64,000 bases of DNA, from the NCBI GenBank assembly GCA_016711485.1, contig JADJSX010000031.1, positions 1-64,000 on the forward strand, read 5' to 3'. The notes under the pieces were generated by a model. That model did no database searches. It was not told where the DNA came from and saw only the letters and a program-made list of their open reading frames with translations. This stretch comes from Leptospiraceae bacterium. GTDB lineage: Bacteria > Spirochaetota > Leptospiria > Leptospirales > Leptospiraceae. Shown here piece by piece: positions 27,255 to 34,960 of the stretch. Made by a program: the position numbers and the translations under genes. Numbering within the stretch: the stretch's first letter is position 1; every line of letters starts with the position of its first letter.

Positions 27255-28567
27255 AATATTACTCCTCCTTGCAAAAATACGGAAGTTCCATCCAATAATA
27301 TATCTTTAGAAGTGTAGAGTTTGGATAAATTGAATCGAATAAAAAAACCGTCAGAATTTCGTTTATCGTAAAAGATGGATGAAGTTAATTCGAATAAAAA
27401 AGATTTTGTATAATCTCTTCTTTCGAAAGAAATACTTCCAGTAGCCGCACCATCATTCCTTCTGGGAATCAGATAATCTCCTTCTAAAATGAGATGAATA
27501 TCATCTAACTTTGCAGAAAAAAGTAGATTAGACCAAAATGAATTTCGTCTACCACTGTAAAATGAATCCATTTTTTCTAATCCGCTCGGAGTAACCCAAC
27601 CTGAAGGATAAAAATTTAATTCTTGATTCAACAAAAATGCCTTTCCGGGGTAGGAGCCAAATCCTATATAGCCGCTCTCTAATACTTCTCCTTGTAGATT
27701 TTGTTTATCTGAGTCTGGAAGAAATATTTCAAATTTTGTTTGAAAGAACTTAAAATAAGATTCAAAATATAAACGTACAAGTTCCCCCGAAATAGGGAGA
27801 GATTTTTCTTTGCGATTGGAATTCGATTGTGTTTTATCTAAACCACGAACTATTTGGATTTCCAAACCTACAATAAAGTATCTTGATTTATTGGAGATAT
27901 TCCAACTTCCAGTGTAAATAAAATCTCTATCGCCTATCGGTTGGGAGCGGAAATCATCTTTTGTTCCATTTCCCCAATTACCAAGATTCAAATAAGTAAA
28001 CTGAATTCTAGAAAATAAATCCGCTTTTCGATATGTTAGAGATAATCCGTGTCGAAACCGTTCTCCATTCTGTATGTTTTCGTCCTTATTTTTAAAGAGA
28101 AAAAAATTTTCGAATAGAGGATAACCTCGATAAAAATCAACTAAGTAGGCAGAAAATCTAAATTCATTAGAAATTTGTGTATCTATTCCAACACCTTCTA
28201 AACCGTCCCGCCAATTTGATTTTATATTTGAATCAAAATCAAATCGTTTTCTTCCAAATACAATATTAAATTTCTGAATAGGAAGAGATAAATAACAATT
28301 TTCCCCTAAATATAATATATCTTTGTAATCCTTGTCATTGAATCTATTTGTCAGAGTTAAATGAATATTATATTCAAATTGTTTTTTTTGACCTAAAAAC
28401 TTTCCGTGTGCAGCAATTATATTATCCGAAGTTCTAGATTCCGCAGTAATTGTTTTTCCTTTTTCTATACGATCTTGAATCATTCTTTTGTTTGCTGTTA
28501 TCATATCTATACTGTATTCTGCTTTAATTGAAATGGCGGTTAATAAGAATAACGCGAACTTTACCAT
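27251..28567 (-). CDS. predicted outer-membrane beta-barrel protein
   Basis: 438 residues: short signal peptide (MVKFALFLLTAISIKAEYS), then alternating amphipathic strands rich in Phe/Tyr/Arg (KFNIVFGRKRFDFDS, RFSAYLVDFYRGYP, YFIVGLEIQIVRG), ending in a C-terminal strand VFLQGGVIF with a terminal Phe, the usual signature for outer-membrane insertion. No named porin family was recognised. It overlaps the upstream lipoprotein gene by 7 nt and the downstream phospholipase gene by 4 nt, which suggests the three products work at the same site. Confidence 0.75.
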   Translation of the reverse strand: MVKFALFLLTAISIKAEYSIDMITANKRMIQDRIEKGKTITAESRTSDNIIAAHGKFLGQKKQFEYNIHLTLTNRFNDKDYKDILYLGENCYLSLPIQKFNIVFGRKRFDFDSNIKSNWRDGLEGVGIDTQISNEFRFSAYLVDFYRGYPLFENFFLFKNKDENIQNGERFRHGLSLTYRKADLFSRIQFTYLNLGNWGNGTKDDFRSQPIGDRDFIYTGSWNISNKSRYFIVGLEIQIVRGLDKTQSNSNRKEKSLPISGELVRLYFESYFKFFQTKFEIFLPDSDKQNLQGEVLESGYIGFGSYPGKAFLLNQELNFYPSGWVTPSGLEKMDSFYSGRRNSFWSNLLFSAKLDDIHLILEGDYLIPRRNDGAATGSISFERRDYTKSFLFELTSSIFYDKRNSDGFFIRFNLSKLYTSKDILLDGTSVFLQGGVIF

Positions 28568-31500
28568 TTCAAAACCTCATAGTCATATCTACTTTCCCCC
28601 CGTTTATCAGATGATAATAAAATTATTTCATCAGTGGTTACTGGGATTGAAAAAGGCGCATGGGAATAACGGTTGCCAAAAGAATGAATATGAATCCTTT
28701 CTTGTTCTACTTTTTTAAATAAATCTATCATTTCTCCGGACGATATTCCATTTCCAATTGTAGAAGTTGATCTTACTGTAAAAACTAGACTAGGACTAAT
28801 ACCAATTTGTCTTAAATTCAATGTAGACGCATCAGGGTCTACTAGATATCCACATTGTCCTGGTGACAGGAGAGTCGAATTTCCTGAAAAATCAATTGCG
28901 GATACACCTAATGGAAGAAGTGTTTTTTTTCTTTTAAAATAAGAATCGATTTGATCGACGGAATCCTGATCTTCTATTTCATATTCGGAAATATCTTTTA
29001 TCGTTGTACTACGGTTACACAAAAGTATCCATTCGTTCTGGGCGTTCATTGGATTTGCCAAAACACCTTCTATGAAAATCCCATCTTTGTTATAGATTTT
29101 TAAATCAGAATAGTTTTCCAATCTTTGATAGGAAAGTCCGGAAGGGTTTAGCGAATTGAATACGGTTTTAAAAAAGTTTGTATAATTGATTTTTTCTAAA
29201 GGAACAGAATATTCTGCAAGAGGTAAATGGGAATAAATCTTTACAATGTATGGCAAGTTCATGTCGAAGATGGATGCGGCTAAAGAAAATAATCCACTTC
29301 CGGCAATAGTAGGACTTTCATCGACTAAAAATGGTTCGAATTCATTTGGTCTTCCTGGGCTTGCGTAAGTTTGGTCTCGGCAGTCGGATTCTATGGGAAC
29401 ATTCATGGATTGAATGGAAGTCCTCACAATGTTATTATTACCAGTATGAACTGCACTTGCACGTTGTTTGAGTGTGGTTTGATTTTTTCCTTCTCCCTTT
29501 AATGAGTTGTACGTAAATTTGTTAATTGGATTTCCAAAAGATTTAAGTTGGATTTCTGTGAATTCACTGGAAAGATTTAAGTCTTCCAATGGGATGGAAC
29601 GAATCTGAGGAAAACACTGAAAACTTTTTTTAGATAGAACAGTATAATCATCTAATTTCTGCACTGGGAAAAAATACTTAGAAAATTTGCCAGAAGCGAT
29701 AATTTCTAATTCTAGTGTTCCTTCTCCTTTTGTTTTTATCTCTACAAATTTTTCATCAGGAATAGAAACTGAGTTTTTATAAGCACCAGCCCAAAGTACC
29801 TCTGAAATTTCTCCAGATGCTGTGTTTGTCCATTCCGTGTTTGCCTCGCCTGGGCTCATCGAATGTAATATCCGATACATAGATTTGAAATGGTTGGAAG
29901 TAGTTGGTGCATGATGTGAAATAAATCCAGATGTAAATATCATGGATGAAATATTTCCATTCATCGATTCAGAAATAAAATATTCTTCTTTTTGTTGTCC
30001 AGTCCATAGAATTTTAGAATTAGTTGGATTTTGAATACGGATGGAATTTTGCCATTGAATAAATTCTAAATTTCGTCGAATTAGATTAGGTAAGTCAATA
30101 AAATGTTTTCCTTCTGAAATTACTAAAAAAGATTTCGGTTTTATTATCAGGTCTGTCCCAAAAAGTGGCACAGCCAAATCTCCAATTACCAAAGATAAAT
30201 CAGTTAATTTACATTCATTAACTCCTAGGAATTGTAGTTCTATAAATTTTCCAGTTTTATCAATTGAGGTTTCTTGGTGTAATCCGTAAGCATTTAATTC
30301 TGATAATATAAAGTTATCTGGCAAACATATTTGTTGTGTAGGGATAGGATTTGGTACATCTGGGGGAATGGGTGTTGTAGGTGCTTCTGCAAATTCGACT
30401 CCGGGATCTCCGCAAAATTTTGAGTTTAAAAATATACGGGTAGACCACTCACAAGCAGTTTGATTTCTTTTTAAAGAAAATTCTTCTAATGTCCAATTGA
30501 ATTTAATATTGTTGGGTAATTCCCAAGTATCCGTTAGATCAGAATTTTGTAGGCTTAAAGTTTTTTTACTCTTTATATCACTCCAATTTAAGTCTTTTAC
30601 AACAAATCCTTGTAATGGAGAGTCTTCTTCTATCAATAGTTTTACAGAATTTGGAAAAATAAAAGGAGAATCTAGATTGATAACATTTGTCTTATCAGCA
30701 ATGACTAGGTTTATATTTTCTGGACAGATCGGATTTTCATTAGGTAATCTCCATTCGATAAAACGTTTGGTTGAGCCAGATGCATATCCCATAACTTCTG
30801 AGATTTCTAATTTTCCATGCGAACATTTTTCTTTCCAAGTTTCATTGATCGCATTAATATTTGAAAAAGTTGTTTGGAATTTTGATAAAAAGTCATGTAT
30901 ATTTGAAATTTCAATAACCAGGTAATGAAATTGAGATCTTGGTGTCCATGAATCATAAGGAGGAAAAATTAATTTGTATGTTTCATCTGTTTCGTAGATA
31001 GAAAAGTAGGGTAGAGAAAAACTAGTTTCAAAACGTTTTTCCTTTGAACCAGAAATGGAATGGTTCGTTTCAAAACTTAAATCCATTCTTTTTTCGAGTG
31101 CGGTATGTATCCGATTATCCCCTATGAATAGTAATTTTGATTGAGTTTTTGTAATTTCGTTTATTATTTCGGTTAAACTTGAAAAATATACATGAGCTTC
31201 CGCACCGTCGTGTTTTAAAAACCCATCTGGTCTGAGTTTTGTTTCATCTAGTTCTTTTAATGTTTCTAAAGCGGATTTTAGAAGTGTTTCATTTTCAGAA
31301 GTTGTTTCTACGCAGAGTGCAAGGGTAGGTCCATATTCTTTAGATCGAAAGAAATCATCATGAGAGTAAAGGCAAGTTTTATCTTCTACATTCTTTAAAT
31401 AGGCTCCCCATACTGGAGGATTTATTATATTAGCCTCTGGAATATTATCTGGAACTACGCCATATGTAAAAAATGATAGCCCTTTTTTTTGGGGAAATTC

Positions 31501-31575
31501 CCAGATTTTAGAAATTTTTTTATGACGACAGGTAAAAAGTGATAATATTAGAATTAGAATAATAGTTTTTTGCAT
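28561..31575 (-). CDS. large lipoprotein with lamin-tail-like repeats
   Basis: 1004 residues; signal MQKTIILILILSLFTC with lipobox (LFTC, Cys16). At least three segments follow the lamin-tail (LTD) pattern of an I-S/L-E-V start, then F-I/V-E, then SPG near the end. They are LEISEVMGYASGSTKRFIEW near residue 245, FILSELNAYGLHQ with KFIELQFLG near 425, and EISEVLWAGAYKN with KFVEIKTKG near 610, with SMSPGEAN and TYASPGRPNE as late elements. A Pro-rich linker (TTPIPPDVPNPIPTQQ) lies near 405. Secreted LTD proteins often accompany nucleases or phosphoesterases. AAGGAG precedes the start, inside a large hairpin. Confidence 0.75.
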   Translation of the reverse strand: MQKTIILILILSLFTCRHKKISKIWEFPQKKGLSFFTYGVVPDNIPEANIINPPVWGAYLKNVEDKTCLYSHDDFFRSKEYGPTLALCVETTSENETLLKSALETLKELDETKLRPDGFLKHDGAEAHVYFSSLTEIINEITKTQSKLLFIGDNRIHTALEKRMDLSFETNHSISGSKEKRFETSFSLPYFSIYETDETYKLIFPPYDSWTPRSQFHYLVIEISNIHDFLSKFQTTFSNINAINETWKEKCSHGKLEISEVMGYASGSTKRFIEWRLPNENPICPENINLVIADKTNVINLDSPFIFPNSVKLLIEEDSPLQGFVVKDLNWSDIKSKKTLSLQNSDLTDTWELPNNIKFNWTLEEFSLKRNQTACEWSTRIFLNSKFCGDPGVEFAEAPTTPIPPDVPNPIPTQQICLPDNFILSELNAYGLHQETSIDKTGKFIELQFLGVNECKLTDLSLVIGDLAVPLFGTDLIIKPKSFLVISEGKHFIDLPNLIRRNLEFIQWQNSIRIQNPTNSKILWTGQQKEEYFISESMNGNISSMIFTSGFISHHAPTTSNHFKSMYRILHSMSPGEANTEWTNTASGEISEVLWAGAYKNSVSIPDEKFVEIKTKGEGTLELEIIASGKFSKYFFPVQKLDDYTVLSKKSFQCFPQIRSIPLEDLNLSSEFTEIQLKSFGNPINKFTYNSLKGEGKNQTTLKQRASAVHTGNNNIVRTSIQSMNVPIESDCRDQTYASPGRPNEFEPFLVDESPTIAGSGLFSLAASIFDMNLPYIVKIYSHLPLAEYSVPLEKINYTNFFKTVFNSLNPSGLSYQRLENYSDLKIYNKDGIFIEGVLANPMNAQNEWILLCNRSTTIKDISEYEIEDQDSVDQIDSYFKRKKTLLPLGVSAIDFSGNSTLLSPGQCGYLVDPDASTLNLRQIGISPSLVFTVRSTSTIGNGISSGEMIDLFKKVEQERIHIHSFGNRYSHAPFSIPVTTDEIILLSSDKRGESRYDYEVLKW

Positions 31576-31618
31576 AAGTTTCTCCTTACCTGAACTAGGT
31601 CAGGTAATAGAAACTATG
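31573..31618 (-). promoter_or_regulatory. mRNA hairpin covering the ribosome site and start codon
   Basis: On the minus strand the transcript reads TTACCTGA, a 6-nt loop, then TCAGGTAA, directly followed by GGAG and the ATG. The flanks also pair (CATA with TATG, GTTTCT with AGAAAC), giving about 18 base pairs with one bulge and one small internal loop. The AAGGAG site and the ATG of the lamin-tail lipoprotein gene are both inside the structure. This could be a translational switch or thermometer; alternatively the inner 8-bp arms could be a DNA operator. Confidence 0.5.
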
Positions 31619-31657
31619 TGCAAAAAAAGTTTAAAGAATTACGCAGTAGGGCGAAAA

Positions 31658-32290
31658 TTATTTTTTTACTTCTTTTTTTAATTCTTCTTTTACATTTTCT
31701 CGAGAGGTTTTATTAGTTAGAACAATATTGTAGGAAATTAAATACTTGGTAACGGTTGGATCTTCCGTGCTTTTGTGTTCTAAAGTCCAACGAGTTGCAT
31801 CGTTAGATATAATTTTGAGTAACTGTTGAATGCGTGTAGAACGGTCAGTATTAATCGTTTCCATTTTGCCTGTTTTGGCATTGAGTTTAACGCTGATTAT
31901 CCCGTCATCAATTGCATTGATTTTATTGTATTTTATCAACTCTTCCATGATAATGGAATCGCCACCCAGATCTGGTTTTCTCTTTATAAATTCGGATTTG
32001 CGAATTTGCCGGACTTTGTAGTAGTCACTAGAAAGAACGACTCTGAAAATTTCTTCAGAATTTTTAGAATCCTTTTGAAATAATACAGGATCTGAATTCG
32101 TGATTTTTATTTCATTCCCATTTTCATCTAGAATTATTTCCTTTTCTCCAGCAGGATAAAAATACTTAACATCTTTGGCTTCTTTCACTTCTTCTTTGGT
32201 TGTTCCGCAATTTCCAAAGATAAAACCAAAGAGGAATAAAGAAAAAATCATAAAATACTGAATGTTTAAAATTAAAAATTTATTTTGCAT
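31658..32290 (-). CDS. lipoprotein of unknown function
   Basis: 210 residues; hydrophobic signal (YFMIFSLFLFGFIFGNC) with lipobox FGNC at about residue 28, then GTTKEEVKEAKDVKYFYPAG. An in-frame ATG 13 codons in (MIFSLF) would give a more typical signal length. The mature part is mixed alpha/beta and ends with the basic run EELKKEVKK. No family is recognised. It lies 82 nt upstream of the lamin-tail lipoprotein gene, with the hairpin between, and could share its promoter. Confidence 0.75.
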   Translation of the reverse strand: MQNKFLILNIQYFMIFSLFLFGFIFGNCGTTKEEVKEAKDVKYFYPAGEKEIILDENGNEIKITNSDPVLFQKDSKNSEEIFRVVLSSDYYKVRQIRKSEFIKRKPDLGGDSIIMEELIKYNKINAIDDGIISVKLNAKTGKMETINTDRSTRIQQLLKIISNDATRWTLEHKSTEDPTVTKYLISYNIVLTNKTSRENVKEELKKEVKK

Positions 32291-32427
32291 AAAAAATCCT
32301 TTTTTCTTTGAACTTCTTACAAAAGACTTTTTTTAGTCAAGTAAAGTATCTGTAAAAAAAAGTTTATGAATTAGTGCGACTTTGTAAAGTCGTCAAACTA
32401 CTTCGTCCCAGAGTAGGATTTATTAAT

Positions 32428-32474
32428 CTTACTTTTTTCTTTTCTTTCATGGGAAGAGAAAAGAAAAAAGTAAG
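32428..32474. repeat. 18-bp perfect inverted repeat in a 0.4-kb gene-free stretch
   Basis: CTTACTTTTTTCTTTTCT and its exact complement flank an 11-nt loop. The following bases repeat the motif (AAAAAAGAAAAGAAAGCCCG) and then run into GC-richer DNA with GAAGCTTCG. The whole stretch 32340-32701 has no credible gene. It looks like a dispersed intergenic repeat, possibly the remnant that truncated the acetyltransferase gene downstream. Confidence 0.55.
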
Positions 32475-32752
32475 CAAAAAAGAAAAGAAAGCCCGACGAA
32501 GCTTCGAGAGCATCAGCGAAGAAGCGTAGGTCTGCTAGACATTTCCATCAGAAATGGGGGCGGTAAAAAGCGATTTTATTGCCTTAACACGCTGCAAATG
32601 CTCCATTAAGACCTTTTTGCATTTGGAAAATTTGAAAAAGATCTGCCCTGTTTATTTTTTGTCTATGAGTTTTTTAGGAAAACTATCGTATTAAAACCTA
32701 GATAGAATTAAGTTTAAGCCACCTTGACAAAGTAGCATTAGATTTTATAGCT

Positions 32753-33229
32753 GTGAAAGACGGAAAGATAGTAGGAAACATTGTATATACTCATTCCAAA
32801 ATTATAAAAGAAGATGGAGGAGAACAATCAGTAGTCACATTTGGACCAGTAAGTGTATTACCAGAATTTCAAAACCAAGGAATCGGGGGAACTTTAATTC
32901 ATCACTCAATCGCAAAAGCAAAAGAAATGGGTATTAAAGCAATTTTAATCTACGGGTATCCAGATTATTACAAACGGTTTGGCTTTTTAGGCGGAAAAAA
33001 ATTTGGCATTAGCCGCAGTGATGGAATTTTTCCGAAAGCATTACAAGTTCTAGAACTTTTCGAAGGAGCACTTCGAGGTATTAACGGCAAGTTCATAGAA
33101 TCCGCTGTATTTGAAACCAACCCCGAAGAGTTGGAAGAATTCGAAAATCTTTTTACAGTTAAAGAAAAATTGGAAACAAAATCACAGGAAATTTTTGCGA
33201 ATATGATAGACGCAATGGAAGAGGATTAA
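32753..33229 (+). CDS. GNAT N-acetyltransferase, probably lacking its N-terminus
   Basis: 158 residues with the acetyl-CoA-binding GNAT core: VGNIVYTHSKI (strands 2-3), VVTFGPVSVLPEFQNQGIGG (motif A, Q-x-x-G-I-G), LIYGYPDYYKRFGF (motif B). The family normally has about 30-35 residues before this. Upstream, the same frame is open only back to a TAG at 32699 and reads DKVALDFIAVKDG, which still looks like the family, but has no ATG. The gene therefore begins at a GTG or is a 5'-truncated remnant next to the repeat region. The acceptor substrate is unknown. Confidence 0.6.
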   Translation: MKDGKIVGNIVYTHSKIIKEDGGEQSVVTFGPVSVLPEFQNQGIGGTLIHHSIAKAKEMGIKAILIYGYPDYYKRFGFLGGKKFGISRSDGIFPKALQVLELFEGALRGINGKFIESAVFETNPEELEEFENLFTVKEKLETKSQEIFANMIDAMEED

Positions 33230-33252
33230 TTGCCTGAATGAACGCAGAAAAT

Positions 33253-33289
33253 GAATTCGATGTAATAAAATAATTCATACATCGAGTTC
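33253..33289. other. intergenic hairpin
   Basis: GAATTCGATGTA and TACATCGAGTTC pair over 12 positions (one G-U) with a 13-nt loop, between the ends of two convergent genes. No T tract follows; it is probably a transcript-end structure. Confidence 0.4.
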
Positions 33290-33341
33290 CTGTTATTTAG
33301 ACCTATCGCTTGAGGGTTATTTTGAATAGGCGCAAACCACT

Positions 33342-34436
33342 TTAAAAATGATCAAAATAAATTTCACTTATATCTTCTTTAAAAAAATCTTTCCAAGTGG
33401 AAATAATTTTATTATCAATTCCGACAGGAAATTTATAATATCGATTTTCTTTAAATTCTCCATTCATAATTAATTCGGCAGCTAAATTATGTGCATAAAA
33501 AATCGGATCGAGGTATTTCATTAGAGTAGGGTGTTTTAAGGAGAAATTCAAAGGGTTTCCTTCAAATAATAATCTTTCCTTATGATAAGAATTACCGAAT
33601 TCATTTTCTGCGCCCATATTAGCAAGATAGACTTTTTTATCAATTTCATCAGGTGAAAAAGTTTTTTCAAATACACCTGGAATTCCTGTACATGTAACAA
33701 TAGCAAAAAAAGAATTAATCGTATTTTTTAAGTTTTTCAATTCTTCCGGCGAACGAATGTTAAATCCGGTTATACCTTGTGTTTTTAATAATTCCAATTT
33801 TTTAGGATCTACTTCTGCGACTGAAATATTGGCGCCTTCTTCTTTTAAGTATTTTACAACTCCATGTCCAATTTTTCCATAACCTAAAACTAGAAATTTT
33901 TTTCCGGAAATATCCTGTTTTGTATGTTCCTTAATCGCACGATTGAAAGCCTCACCTGTCCCGTAAATACACTCAAAGTTTTTTAAGTTGGAATCATCTA
34001 CGCTTACAATTGGAATATCGAGTTTGGTATTTTTGTAAATTTCAGAACCACTTTGCGTTAGTTCTACAATACCTTTCTTTATAGTGATATTTTTGATTTG
34101 TAGTGCGCGAGCGGCACAATCCATAACTATGTCAAACTCGCCAGAGATATCATCATAATTTTTTATGTATTTTATTCCGGATTTTTTAAAAACTGCGTCA
34201 ATTTCATTGTGAAATGGAAGTTCAAAAATATCGAATGCAGTCAAAGTCAGTTCGGCTTCCGATAACAAAAGTGGTTCAATCTTAAGTAAAGTTTCGTAAC
34301 TATTTACTAAGTTATGTAAGATCCTCACTCCTTTGAGTGGTTTTCGTTTCGCATAATCAATTTTCATTTCCTCTAAAAAGGGAATTTTTTTTTCTTCATA
34401 AGCGCTGTTAAATTCTCTTAGAAAGGAAATATCCAT
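33342..34436 (-). CDS. S-adenosylhomocysteine hydrolase-like NAD-binding protein
   Basis: 364 residues. The second half has a Rossmann NAD site GYGKIGHGVVKYLKEEGANI and SVAEVDPKKLELL near residues 185-220, and upstream VDDSNLKNFECIYGTGEAFN, which parallels the conserved hydrolase segment before its NAD domain; NMGAENEFG is also in the right place. It is shorter than true AdoHcy hydrolases (about 430 aa) and the N-terminal substrate region is divergent, so it may act on another substrate. It is divergent from the EthD-family gene, with an operator-like palindrome between them. Confidence 0.7.
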   Translation of the reverse strand: MDISFLREFNSAYEEKKIPFLEEMKIDYAKRKPLKGVRILHNLVNSYETLLKIEPLLLSEAELTLTAFDIFELPFHNEIDAVFKKSGIKYIKNYDDISGEFDIVMDCAARALQIKNITIKKGIVELTQSGSEIYKNTKLDIPIVSVDDSNLKNFECIYGTGEAFNRAIKEHTKQDISGKKFLVLGYGKIGHGVVKYLKEEGANISVAEVDPKKLELLKTQGITGFNIRSPEELKNLKNTINSFFAIVTCTGIPGVFEKTFSPDEIDKKVYLANMGAENEFGNSYHKERLLFEGNPLNFSLKHPTLMKYLDPIFYAHNLAAELIMNGEFKENRYYKFPVGIDNKIISTWKDFFKEDISEIYFDHF

Positions 34437-34517
34437 ATTTTTACCTCATTTGTTTTGTATTAATGGGCAATACTGCCTACAGAAATCAACGATTTTTTAT
34501 TTTTACAGAATCAATGC

Positions 34518-34547
34518 GATTGACAATTTTGATTATCAATCTAGCTT
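34518..34547 (+). promoter_or_regulatory. candidate promoter with overlapping palindrome
   Basis: TTGACA at 34520 and TAGCTT at 34542 (16-nt spacing) make a moderate sigma-70 promoter for the EthD gene. The palindrome TTGATTATCAA (34529-34539) lies between them, nested in GATTGA...TCAATC. A repressor at this site would block the promoter and might also control the divergent AdoHcy-hydrolase-like gene. Confidence 0.35.
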
Positions 34548-34645
34548 ACTTTTAAATGATTTGTTGAAAAATTAATGTAAGGAGTCTAGTTTTTAAATCG
34601 AATAAAACTCTCTATTTTCCTTTTTTGACATTCAAATGGAGTATT

Positions 34646-34954
34646 ATGGAAAGATTATTAGTATTATATGGTCATCCCAATGACCCGCAAGCATTTGATA
34701 AATATTATGAAGAAATACATATTCCCCTTGGGAAAAAAATGAAAGGACTTAAAAAGTGGACTGTTAGTAAAGTTTTAAATGACCCTTCCAATCCATCCCC
34801 CTTTTATTATATAGCAGATTTATATGCTGAAAACAAAGAAGCTATGGATAAAGTATTGGCATCACCCGAAGGAAAGAAAACCGCGGATGATGTTCCCAAT
34901 TTTGCGACTGGGGGTGTAACCTTTCTCCGTACAGAAGTAAAGGAAATAATTTAG
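34646..34954 (+). CDS. EthD-family small protein
   Basis: 102 residues of the ferredoxin-like (dimeric alpha/beta-barrel) EthD family: MERLLVLYGHPNDPQAFDKY at the start, then YYEEIHIPLGKKMKGLKKW with the family's Tyr-x-x-x-His-x-P core, and SPEGKKTADDVPNFATGG near the end. EthD proteins occur with degradation oxygenases, but stand-alone members are of unknown role. GGAG lies 6 nt before ATG 34646; an upstream TTG in frame is less likely. Confidence 0.85.
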   Translation: MERLLVLYGHPNDPQAFDKYYEEIHIPLGKKMKGLKKWTVSKVLNDPSNPSPFYYIADLYAENKEAMDKVLASPEGKKTADDVPNFATGGVTFLRTEVKEII

Positions 34955-34960
34955 CTATAC

